In this document: in pieces, positions 1 to 7,176 of the stretch
Layout of the letters: the number at the start of each line of letters is the position of its first letter
How positions within the stretch are numbered: position 1 is the first letter of the stretch
Assembly: GCA_938002705.1 (NCBI GenBank)
Contig: CALLAG010000314.1
Coordinates: 1 to 8,688, forward strand
From: an uncultured Saprospiraceae bacterium
Lineage (GTDB): Bacteria; Bacteroidota; Bacteroidia; Chitinophagales; Saprospiraceae
DNA length: 8,688 nucleotides
Reading direction: 5' to 3'
The notes under the pieces: model-generated
Seen by the model: only the letters and a program-made list of their open reading frames with translations
What the model was told of the DNA's origin: nothing
Databases searched by the model: none
Translations under genes and position numbers: made by a program

Positions 1-123
1 CCCATACTGGATATTGATATATATAAGATACTAAGAGCGGTAATTAACCTACAACTGGATGACTCTATTAAGAGCCGTAGATTGGATAAAAACCAAATGA
101 AAAATTACATATCCAAAAAATGA
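1..123 (+). CDS. C-terminal tail of an unidentified protein (5' end outside window)
   Basis: An open frame enters from base 1 and runs 40 codons to a TGA at 121-123. The visible peptide begins PILDIDIYKILRAV, continues through a charged stretch with DDSIKSRR and ends NYISKK. The amphipathic helix-like pattern and the Lys-rich end look like a genuine protein C-terminus, not random translation. I do not recognise the family and give no function. It points toward the minus-strand gene at 462-1424, so the two converge across a 338-base gap. The alternative is a chance open frame, since 40 codons can occur by chance in AT-rich DNA. Confidence 0.5.
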   Translation, partial: PILDIDIYKILRAVINLQLDDSIKSRRLDKNQMKNYISKK

Positions 124-216
124 GAGTACTTAAATAGTAGCCAACATAAAATCTACTCATTCCTTAAGACAGTTAATAATGAATTATAATCGACCCTTGC
201 TTATAAGCGTCAAGTC

Positions 217-280
217 AACAAGCTGCTTACATCATTACTATAACTGAATATTATAACTATCTGATGTAGTCAGCTTTGTT
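217..280. repeat. Imperfect inverted repeat / stem-loop
   Basis: The left arm at 220-234 (AAGCTGCTTACATCA) and the right arm at 262-276 (TGATGTAGTCAGCTT) are complementary at 13 of 15 positions. One of the two exceptions is a possible G-U pair on the + strand RNA. Beyond a one-base bulge, AAC (217-219) pairs with GTT (278-280). The loop is 27 nt and holds TATAACT twice (239-245 and 252-258). No U-run follows on either strand, so it is not a standard terminator. Function unknown. Confidence 0.5.
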
Positions 281-391
281 ATGAATGCATGTTATGATTT
301 AGCATTTAGTATCCAGTCATGGGGTTTGTACCCAATCGCGGTCGATGTGGTGGTAGGAGTATTTCTATATGTATTGATAATAAATGACTAC

Positions 392-438
392 AATAAAAAA
401 ATGGGTTACACCTATTTTCATTAGGTATAACCCATTTT
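392..438 (-). terminator. Rho-independent terminator of the cupredoxin-repeat gene
   Basis: Arms at 398-414 and 422-438 pair over 17 positions with one mismatch around a 7-nt loop (415-421). Read on the minus strand, the stem ends in CCCATTTTTTTATTG, so a T-run follows immediately. It begins 24 bases after the stop codon at 462-464. A long stem plus a T-tract at this distance is a textbook intrinsic terminator. The A-rich left flank reads as T-rich only on the minus strand, so it mainly serves the minus-strand gene. Confidence 0.88.
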
Positions 439-461
439 GGATTATATAATAGAATTTTGAT

Positions 462-1424
462 CTAATTAGTTACAGTCAAGCTATACTTTGGTGTAGGATT
501 CAGTGGACAGAAGTACTCATACTCCCCTGCTTCTAATGATACGACATTCGTCATAGAATTCTTACCTGTTGCTACTGGTGCTTTAACATAAGCTGCTTTG
601 ATATGATCTGCTGCATCATACTTACCCTTGGGCACAAGTACAAATCCTACTTCGTGATCTATATTTTGATTCTCAATACTGAACTGATAATTACCAGCAT
701 TTAAGATCAAATTATCTTGCTTAAAAACACCTGGTGTTTGCTCTAAAGAAACTGTAGACACTTTATCAATTACAGTCAAGCTATACTTTGGCGTAGGATT
801 CAGTGGGCAGAAGTACTCATATTCTCCTGCTTCTAATGATACGACATTCGTCATAGAATTCTTACCTGTTGCTACTGGTGCTTTCACATAAGCTGCTTTG
901 ATATGATCTGCTGCATCATACTTACCCTTAGGTACAAGTACGAATCCTACTTCGTGATCTACATTTTTGTTAGCAATATTAAATTGATAAACACCAGCTT
1001 TCAATGTCAAATTATCTTGCTCAAAAACACCTGTTGTTTGTTCTAATGAAACTATTTCTACTTTATCAACAACCTTTAAGCTATACTTTGGTGTAGGGTT
1101 TAGAGGACAAAAATATTCATACTCTCCTGCTTCTAATATCACGACATCTGTCAAAGAATTCTTACCTGTTGCAACTGGTGCTTTCACATATGCTTCTTTG
1201 ATATGATCCGTAGCATCGTATTTTCCTTTTGGTACAAGTACAAATCCTACTTCGTGTTCTACTCCTTGGTTAACAATATTAAATTGATAAGATCCTGCTT
1301 CGAGTGCAAGGTCATTCGTAATAAAGACGCCTGGTGTTTGTGTAAGATCTACCTGCGTTGTCTGTCCAATCGAAATTGAAAAACTGAAGATTACTGTAAG
1401 TATTGAAATTATTATTTTGTTCAT
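462..1424 (-). CDS. Secreted triple cupredoxin-like repeat protein
   Basis: The 320-residue product starts with a typical Sec signal peptide (MNKIIISILTVIFSFSISIG, cleavage near residue 20-21), so it should be exported to the periplasm or beyond. After residue 24 it consists entirely of three tandem repeats of 100, 100 and 96 residues. Each has a beta-rich cupredoxin-like pattern: a conserved His in 'HEVGFVLVPKG' (repeat position 33), a second His in 'DHIK' (position 50), then 'GEYEYFCPLNPTPKY' with Cys at position 82. Plastocyanin and azurin type-1 copper sites need a further His and usually a Met just after that Cys. Both are missing in all three repeats, so normal blue-copper binding is unlikely. 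The gene lies 115 bases downstream of the AraC-type gene on the same strand and has its own terminator. Role unknown: a scaffold, adhesive or atypical metal-binding protein is possible. Confidence 0.85.
   Translation of the reverse strand: MNKIIISILTVIFSFSISIGQTTQVDLTQTPGVFITNDLALEAGSYQFNIVNQGVEHEVGFVLVPKGKYDATDHIKEAYVKAPVATGKNSLTDVVILEAGEYEYFCPLNPTPKYSLKVVDKVEIVSLEQTTGVFEQDNLTLKAGVYQFNIANKNVDHEVGFVLVPKGKYDAADHIKAAYVKAPVATGKNSMTNVVSLEAGEYEYFCPLNPTPKYSLTVIDKVSTVSLEQTPGVFKQDNLILNAGNYQFSIENQNIDHEVGFVLVPKGKYDAADHIKAAYVKAPVATGKNSMTNVVSLEAGEYEYFCPLNPTPKYSLTVTN
465..1352 (-). repeat. Three in-frame tandem 300-bp repeats
   Basis: The coding sequence after the signal peptide is three direct repeats with an exact 300-bp period: 1053-1352 (repeat 1), 753-1052 (repeat 2) and 465-752 (repeat 3, 96 codons). 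Repeats 2 and 3 are nearly identical in their C-terminal two thirds and clearly different in their first 32 codons. Repeat 1 is the most diverged. The array arose by in-frame duplication inside the gene, the 2/3 pair being the most recently homogenised. Confidence 0.95.
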
Positions 1425-1539
1425 GGAAATATTTTTTAAATAGATTTTTAATTAAATAACAATACAAATATGAGACAGTTAGGTACTCATATTATTGTTC
1501 ATATTTCCTGAGTGTATGTCAACTTTTCCTTATATGCGA

Positions 1540-2388
1540 TTAATTTGTGGAAACCAGCTTGTTTTGTTTGAATATCTTAGGGCTAACACCTGAATGTTTT
1601 TTAAAAAATTTAGAAAAGTGACTGGAATCCTTATATCCTAATTCAGTTCCTATTTCGTCATTAGACAAATCGGAATACAGCAACAATCTTTTTGCTTCCA
1701 GCATAATTCTTTCATTAATCATGCTCAAAGGACTTTTATTAACATGCTTCGTAAAAAGATTAGATAGAGTCTTAGGAGACTTGTGTAATAGATTAGCATA
1801 CTCCTTAACCTTGTGAAATTCTTTAAAGTGCTTCTCTACAAGTATGTTATACTCACGTATTAGATCCATATGGGTCTGACCTATAGAAGGATCCGGCATT
1901 TCGTTTCTAAGTAATCGCGTAGAAGATATAAGCAATCTTTTGAGCAAAGATCGTAGCATCTCACCTTGTAACTGATCTTTGACTGATAGGTCATTTAAAA
2001 ACATCTGATGCATCAGCTCAAAGTCTGCTGAGTTCTTATCAGATAACTTAATCACTTGTGGCTGAGCAGATCCGAAAAACAAGAACCCCTGACATGACAC
2101 CTGGTCATCATGGGTCTGTATACAGAAAAATTGCTTATTAAATACAAAAGCCAATAGACCTTCATTGTCTATCGGTACATCTATAACGTTAAGTGGTGTG
2201 CAGAAGATCACTTCATCCTTACATAGTGAAAGTTGGTAATCATCTACTTTGAGTGGAACTGGCTGATCTCTACTCCACAGTATCTTATATAGTCCCTTCT
2301 CACTGAATAATTGCTGAGCGGGGCCACACTTAAAATCCGTAAGGATAAATAAGTCTTCATCTTTAAAACTGGAATAAGAAAGCTTCAT
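1540..2388 (-). CDS. AraC-family transcriptional regulator
   Basis: The 282-residue protein ends in a typical AraC/XylS DNA-binding domain of two helix-turn-helix units. The first covers about residues 194-214 ('VKEYANLLHKSPKTLSNLF'). The second covers about 244-265 ('EIGTELGYKDSSHFSKFFKK') and is followed by the family signature 'GVSPKIFK' at 267-274. Residues 1-160 form a cupin-like N-terminal ligand domain with 'FFCIQTHDDQVSCQGFLFFG' (87-106), a signature I associate with Bacteroidota AraC regulators. The ligand cannot be predicted. It is a cytoplasmic DNA-binding protein. It lies 91 bases downstream of the large fusion gene and 115 bases upstream of the cupredoxin-repeat gene, all on one strand, making those neighbours the first candidate targets. 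Length is normal for the family. Confidence 0.9.
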   Translation of the reverse strand: MKLSYSSFKDEDLFILTDFKCGPAQQLFSEKGLYKILWSRDQPVPLKVDDYQLSLCKDEVIFCTPLNVIDVPIDNEGLLAFVFNKQFFCIQTHDDQVSCQGFLFFGSAQPQVIKLSDKNSADFELMHQMFLNDLSVKDQLQGEMLRSLLKRLLISSTRLLRNEMPDPSIGQTHMDLIREYNILVEKHFKEFHKVKEYANLLHKSPKTLSNLFTKHVNKSPLSMINERIMLEAKRLLLYSDLSNDEIGTELGYKDSSHFSKFFKKHSGVSPKIFKQNKLVSTN

Positions 2389-2406
2389 ATAAGCGTGATT
2401 TTGAAA

Positions 2407-2493
2407 TTAAATTTGATAGCCATTACGTCCTTTACGACCTTGTGGTTTCTTAAACGTAAAACCCAAGCTGATATACGAGTTAAAATACAGAAC
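2407..2493 (-). pseudogene. Possible out-of-frame remnant of an outer-membrane protein C-terminus
   Basis: On the minus strand, in a different frame from the fusion gene that ends at 2480, 28 codons run from just after an in-frame TAG (2494-2496) to a TAA (2407-2409). They read VLYFNSYISLGFTFKK followed by PQGRKGRNGYQI. The 'YISLGFTF' part resembles the final membrane beta-strand of a Bacteroidota barrel, and the basic tail looks protein-like. There is no start codon or upstream extension. It overlaps the end of the fusion gene by 14 bases. It may be a decayed tail of another barrel gene or coincidence. Confidence 0.3.
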
Positions 2494-5400
2494 CTAAGTT
2501 AAAATTAGGAAAGAAAGATTGTTCCTCTGACCAACTAAAAGCAACGCTAAAAATAAATCTACGAGAAAATGGAATCAAATAAACACCTGCTCCATATCCA
2601 TATCTATAGTCCACATTTGATTCACTTGATGTAAAAACTTTACCTCTGTCATAAAATCCAAGTAAGCCAGCTGTTATCGGTATAGATGCTTCTAGGTTTT
2701 TATAGATTTCCATTTTTATCTCGGAATTAAAGTACACCATAGATTCTCCAGTAAATCTAAATCCAGTAAATCCTCTTAAGCCAGAATTACTACCTAAGCT
2801 ATTCTGCAAATAATACGGAATAGAACCAAAGCCTTTGTTGGCTGCGGCCTTTAAGCTTAAAATCATTTTTCTCTTTGTCCTTGTAGATACATGGTAATTA
2901 ATAGAAGATCCTAATATTCCTAAAAGGTCAGAATTTGCCCTCACCTTAAGATAGTTGTGTGAGAATAGCCTGAGCTGTACACCACTAGTTGGATAACTTG
3001 CGTTGTCCCTCAAGTCAAGATTAAAGTCTACATGAATTGGTATCATGGACAAAGTGCCTCGGGCTCCTTCGATAGTTGTGCTAGAAGATAGAATACTGTT
3101 ATCAAAAGGACTACTATTATATATACCAAAGCCTGCACCCAACGAAAACTCACTCTTCTTCCAAAATGATCTTATCAATCCAAGGTGAAATACATATCTA
3201 TTATGTCTAGCTAGATAAAAGTCCTGCTCTTCTAACTGTCTATCTATCTGAGTACCACTCCCTAATCCATAGAATGCATTTATCAGATTGGGGTTAGCTA
3301 ATTCTAAGTTTAAATAACTATCCCACTTAGAATTAAAAACCTCTCCCCATCGCCCATTATATATAAATCCTAAGTCTCCCATAGAAGAAAATTTAGCTCC
3401 TACCAAATGGGTAGAACTAAATCTTGCCTTGTCCCAGCTACGTCTTGTCCACGCAACTTGTCCCGATAGAGTTGCCCCAAGAAAACGATTATATCCTAAT
3501 AATGCAAAGGGGACGTAAGTATTAAACTTAACCTCATTATGGTCAAAATCATAGAGTTTGTCATTCCAATAATTTTTATTAATCGCCTTAAGTTCAGAAT
3601 CATTAGGATCAAACTCTCTATCAAGTATTTTCACATTACTTGAATGTTGAGCTATACTGTAGTCGTTTTTACCGTTGCCTCCAACTAATACTATTTCTAC
3701 ATCAGTTTCACCTAATTCCGTAAGATTGAAACTATCATCACCAGTCAATCCGTAAAGTCGAATACTCTTAGTATGCGAGGGATTTATTTTTCGCTCGTAT
3801 ATTAATATAGGCTCACTACTTGATTTCTTATTAGTCGTTACAGTGATATACAGAAATTTGTTATCGAGCTCACTGATAGTTATCATATCATCAGAGGAAG
3901 ACGCAGAAATAACAATCTCCTTACTTAATAAATTATAAAACTTTGTTGCATACTCCTTCAAGTCTGCTTTTCGTGTTACTAATTTTTCTATTATATCTTC
4001 TCCAGAAACGCTGAAAGAAGCTGGCGGCAAATGCTCGATGGCTATTCTAATGTCTTCTTCTGTTATTTTATTTTGTATTGATTCAGCTTCAGCAATATAG
4101 TCTTCTAATTCTAACGAATTAAGAAGTAATCGGTCCAAATTTCTGGCTTGAAAAACTAAACTCCTAAATCCTCTGATTTTCTTATCAAAGCCTTCCAGAT
4201 AGAATAGCCCAAAATCTTCATCTGCTATAGTAGGCAATACACCGTCCCACTTAGAGTACACATTATCTCTATCCTTAGGAATAGGCCGATATGTTACCAC
4301 TTTATTTTTCTTGAATGCAGCCCATTTCCAGTTATCTTCATGTCTGTCCCAGTCTCCGACTAAGATGTCAAATAGACGAGCTCTCAGATATTCCTTGTTA
4401 TCGACTTGATGCTTAGGATTACGGAATAGTTTTCTAAGCATCTTATTGGTCTGAAGAATTTCATTTGCATTAGCAAAATTTATTTTAGTTTTTTTATTCT
4501 TCTTTGGATTTAGCTCTAACATTCCAAGTAGGCCACCATATTCATGTTGGAAAGGGCCTAAGGTTTCAGTATCTGGAATTCGATATAGTAAAGGCTTAGA
4601 ATGTAGAATGTCGATCTTATCAAGAAGATAAGGTATGGTCAATGCTCCATAAGGATGCTGTGCACTCACTTGTCTCTGGAATAACTCACTAAGAATCGTT
4701 TCTTGCACCTGGAAGTCAAGAGATTTTTTAGCAAGCTTATCCAATGATCTAAACGAATACTCGTTACCATCTCCCGAGAGAAACTTTAAAGAGACAGTTT
4801 GTTTTCCTCCTCCTTTTTTAAATGCCTTAAGACCTTGGTAGCTTGTGTCAATATCCAAAAAAGGAACATCTATTTCTGATTCCCAATCATCTCGATATCT
4901 ATCACCCATCCAGAATCGACCAAACTTACCGAGTCCATATTTGTCACTTGCCGATGTGATACTCTTGTCATTCAGATGTGCATGATGATCGTGATTTAGC
5001 TCATGATTTAATAGACAAGGCACGTAGAGCATATTAACATTGCTACTTCCTTCATCCTGTAATCGGCATGGAGTTTCAAATAGTGAATACTCAGTTTCAT
5101 TATACCCTTGGTCTTCTATGCTATGATGCACAGAGTTGACAGATCCATTAGTAGAGTATTTGAGTTCGATAAATCCAATTTCGTTGCTGGACAACTTAGT
5201 TGTATAATCTGATTGAACAGTCTCTGATTTTCCAACGGCTCCAGAGTTGATCAAATAATTTTCGCCTAATTGCATGACTTGTTGATTCCTATCATGGCCT
5301 GTTGCGTAGACTAAGCTGTGATGTGTATACAAGAAATTACGCATTACATATCTGAAAAAATCAAAATTCTGATGTGACAGATCTGAAACGGAACCTATAT

Positions 5401-6166
5401 TAGAATGATACGAATTCTTAAAGGTAGCATATATTGGAAATGGAGCAAGATTCTGCCATAAGCTATACCTTCCACCAAAATTACTTAACGATTTGAATGG
5501 ATGATGCCCCGCAACTAATACATTCTTATCTATCTGATCTTCAACAGCAGCATTAAGTTCAGCTTGTAAATCTCTCGGAGAAATATACTTACAGATAGCG
5601 TCTGAAAGGAGAGGTTTATCATATTCGTGAACCCACCACTGAGAATTAATAATGATTAATTGCAAGTGTTCTGCTAATTCTAAGGAGTAAGGTCCAGGGC
5701 AGCCATCTTTTGCAGGCCATATAAAATTTGATATATCTTTTTCCTCCACAAAGTCCTTAAGCTTCTGCTCTAACTCTAAGACTTGCTCGAAGCCATTCTC
5801 TCTTGCATTAGCCCATTCCTTATCACCTGGCACCATAATTAATTGTACTCTATCAGAAGCTGACATCCCTTCAATAAAGGACTTAAGATTGCTCAACTTA
5901 TCTTCCATCACGTGTCCATCAGAATCACAATCTATAGCATCACCGAGTAGTAGAACAGTAACCGGATTAGAATGCGAATCAATGATTTGATTAAATCTCA
6001 CTAAAAATCTATCTACCTCATCGACATCAGAGAAATTACCTAACAGGTAGACGCTGTGCTCTGCGATTTCATTAGAATCTTGTCCAATAACGGAATTTCC
6101 GCAAACGAAACAAAAGCAAATAGCACAAAACAAGTTTATAAAATACTGAGCTATATAGCATCTCAT
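2480..6166 (-). CDS. Metallophosphoesterase-like / kinase-like / Omp85 barrel fusion protein
   Basis: The 1228-residue product has a signal peptide (hydrophobic 8-22, probable cleavage near 28). Residues about 36-340 are a calcineurin-like phosphoesterase-type domain: 'LLLGDAIDC' at 72-80, 'VPGDKEW' at 112-118, 'GCPGP' at 155-159, 'SQWWVH' at 175-180, 'AGHHPFKS' at 219-226 and 'TGHDRNQQ' at 289-296. Several ligand positions are changed, so it may be inactive. A His-rich linker follows (387-398). Residues about 410-720 resemble a CotH/HipA-like kinase fold: 'KGGGKQTVSLKF' at 451-462, 'VGDWDRHEDNWKW' at 603-615 and 'RPIPKDRDNVY' at 627-637. Residues about 870-1228 are an Omp85-type barrel: 'DLRDNASYPTSG' at 1051-1062, the loop-6 motif 'LRGF' at 1130-1133, 'FYDRGKVF' at 1171-1178 and a terminal Phe. 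Predicted location is the outer membrane with soluble domains in the periplasm. The overall architecture matches a Bacteroidota family I recall; its substrate is not known to me. Confidence 0.85.
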   Translation of the reverse strand: MRCYIAQYFINLFCAICFCFVCGNSVIGQDSNEIAEHSVYLLGNFSDVDEVDRFLVRFNQIIDSHSNPVTVLLLGDAIDCDSDGHVMEDKLSNLKSFIEGMSASDRVQLIMVPGDKEWANARENGFEQVLELEQKLKDFVEEKDISNFIWPAKDGCPGPYSLELAEHLQLIIINSQWWVHEYDKPLLSDAICKYISPRDLQAELNAAVEDQIDKNVLVAGHHPFKSLSNFGGRYSLWQNLAPFPIYATFKNSYHSNIGSVSDLSHQNFDFFRYVMRNFLYTHHSLVYATGHDRNQQVMQLGENYLINSGAVGKSETVQSDYTTKLSSNEIGFIELKYSTNGSVNSVHHSIEDQGYNETEYSLFETPCRLQDEGSSNVNMLYVPCLLNHELNHDHHAHLNDKSITSASDKYGLGKFGRFWMGDRYRDDWESEIDVPFLDIDTSYQGLKAFKKGGGKQTVSLKFLSGDGNEYSFRSLDKLAKKSLDFQVQETILSELFQRQVSAQHPYGALTIPYLLDKIDILHSKPLLYRIPDTETLGPFQHEYGGLLGMLELNPKKNKKTKINFANANEILQTNKMLRKLFRNPKHQVDNKEYLRARLFDILVGDWDRHEDNWKWAAFKKNKVVTYRPIPKDRDNVYSKWDGVLPTIADEDFGLFYLEGFDKKIRGFRSLVFQARNLDRLLLNSLELEDYIAEAESIQNKITEEDIRIAIEHLPPASFSVSGEDIIEKLVTRKADLKEYATKFYNLLSKEIVISASSSDDMITISELDNKFLYITVTTNKKSSSEPILIYERKINPSHTKSIRLYGLTGDDSFNLTELGETDVEIVLVGGNGKNDYSIAQHSSNVKILDREFDPNDSELKAINKNYWNDKLYDFDHNEVKFNTYVPFALLGYNRFLGATLSGQVAWTRRSWDKARFSSTHLVGAKFSSMGDLGFIYNGRWGEVFNSKWDSYLNLELANPNLINAFYGLGSGTQIDRQLEEQDFYLARHNRYVFHLGLIRSFWKKSEFSLGAGFGIYNSSPFDNSILSSSTTIEGARGTLSMIPIHVDFNLDLRDNASYPTSGVQLRLFSHNYLKVRANSDLLGILGSSINYHVSTRTKRKMILSLKAAANKGFGSIPYYLQNSLGSNSGLRGFTGFRFTGESMVYFNSEIKMEIYKNLEASIPITAGLLGFYDRGKVFTSSESNVDYRYGYGAGVYLIPFSRRFIFSVAFSWSEEQSFFPNFNLGSVF

Positions 6167-6279
6167 ACTAACTTAGATTTTAGATACAACTATTCCTAAT
6201 AGATAATTGCAATAAATACATAGGAAGAAATAAAAAAATCCAATTTAGACAAAATTCCAAATCCAGTAGTACATACTAT

Positions 6280-7176
6280 CTAATTAATCCGAAATCTTTT
6301 TTTGATATAATCGTAGACTTTTGATAGTCTTAAGTCAGTTGTCGAGGGGCCAGTTCGTATATAGAAGTGATCTAACTTATCAGTAGATAAATAACAGGGT
6401 TCTTGCCCTCCTTGTACATCGACTCTTAGCACAGATCTATTATTTATTTGCTCTATGTGGAAATGTAAGTTTTCTATATGAAGTGTGCCTAATTGAGATT
6501 TAATAATACTAGTTAGGAAAAGTAATATTTTATCATGGTTTTCAAATTGATCACTATCTAAGCCTAAGACATTTCCTTCATCACTTACCCCTACCAACAA
6601 AATACCTCCTTGAGAATTAATAAAAGCTGCAATGGTTTTCAGTATTGCATGGGATATTTTTGGATCTTTTCTATTTGCTTTTAGATTCCACCTCAGAGTA
6701 GATTTAAACTCTAAATATTCACTTTCACCCTTAGATATTAATTCTTTAGTAGACGTTTGTTGCGTAGATTTAAGATAGTTTGTCACACGTTTACCTAACT
6801 TCCTGACTATACTTAGACTCGCCTCCGGAGATATATAATCTCTATCAAATATCCGTGTACCACATATAGATATAAGTTCGCTATCCTCATTAGCGATCAA
6901 GGTGCCTAATCTAAAATCTCCATTAAGTAAACCTATCTCACCGATGAGCTCTCCTTGTTCTAATTCAAGTTTAGAATTGTCCGGAAACCTAAGTGTAAGA
7001 GAACCCTTTAATAACAAATAGATTAGATTAGGTTGGTCTCCTATACCAAAAAGAAAATTATTCTTCTTTACAGTCTTATATTCTATAATTTCACCGATTC
7101 TACTTACAGACTTAAGTTCTATATCTTTAAACACTTCATGCTTACTGATTGCATCTATCATCGCTTCCTTATCCAT
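6280..7176 (-). CDS. Cyclic-nucleotide-binding domain fused to AlbA_2 (Schlafen-type) domain
   Basis: This 298-residue cytoplasmic protein has no signal peptide. Residues about 14-130 are a Crp-like cNMP-binding beta-barrel, with phosphate-binding-cassette-like 'GELIGEIGLLNG' (75-86) and Arg89. Glu80 and Arg89 fit the usual Glu/Arg pair, but the following residues are LGT in place of the common R-S/T-A. Residues about 148-296 are an AlbA_2 domain (Schlafen-type, putative nucleic-acid binding): 'ESEYLEFKSTL' (151-161), 'AAFINSQGGILLVGVSDEG' (183-201) and 'FYIRTGPST' (271-279). There is no Crp helix-turn-helix; the AlbA_2 domain takes the output position. It probably couples a nucleotide or other small ligand to nucleic-acid binding. 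It lies 113 bases upstream of the fusion gene on the same strand. The start at 7174-7176 gives a full domain and has an A/T-rich leader. Confidence 0.85.
   Translation of the reverse strand: MDKEAMIDAISKHEVFKDIELKSVSRIGEIIEYKTVKKNNFLFGIGDQPNLIYLLLKGSLTLRFPDNSKLELEQGELIGEIGLLNGDFRLGTLIANEDSELISICGTRIFDRDYISPEASLSIVRKLGKRVTNYLKSTQQTSTKELISKGESEYLEFKSTLRWNLKANRKDPKISHAILKTIAAFINSQGGILLVGVSDEGNVLGLDSDQFENHDKILLFLTSIIKSQLGTLHIENLHFHIEQINNRSVLRVDVQGGQEPCYLSTDKLDHFYIRTGPSTTDLRLSKVYDYIKKRFRIN

Larger units (their letters stand above)
124..461. other. Intergenic region with a stem-loop and a terminator
   Basis: This 338-base stretch separates the convergent partial gene on the left from the cupredoxin-repeat gene on the right. 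It contains an imperfect stem-loop at 217-280, a short direct repeat GTTATGA at 278-284 and 291-297, and an intrinsic terminator at 392-438. A 47-codon open frame (ATG 281, TAG 422-424) runs into the terminator stem and is not accepted as a gene. I see no tRNA or rRNA. Confidence 0.6.

Noticed and set aside
217..280. Integron attC-like site, suggested by AAC/GTT ends around an imperfect stem.
   Set aside because: The left end AGTCAAC breaks the RYYYAAC core and the right end GTTATGA breaks GTTRRRY. The surrounding genes are not arranged as cassettes.
281..424. 47-codon + strand open frame with a hydrophobic segment (YPIAVDVVVGVFLYVLII).
   Set aside because: Its last codons and stop lie inside the terminator stem of the opposite gene, it has no convincing leader, and it matches no family I know. 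It could be a decayed membrane-protein fragment, but evidence is too thin.
2389..2479. Terminator or promoter between the fusion gene and the AraC gene.
   Set aside because: Only a 6-bp inverted repeat TTTACG/CGTAAA (2431-2436, 2455-2460) with an 18-nt spacer and no U-tract is present, and there is no -7/-33 pair.
6167..6279. Promoter for the large fusion gene (minus-strand GAATTTTG) and a small hairpin TAGTA/TACTA at 6267-6278.
   Set aside because: The -7-like element lacks a spaced -33 TTG and the stem is only 5 bp, so neither is supported.
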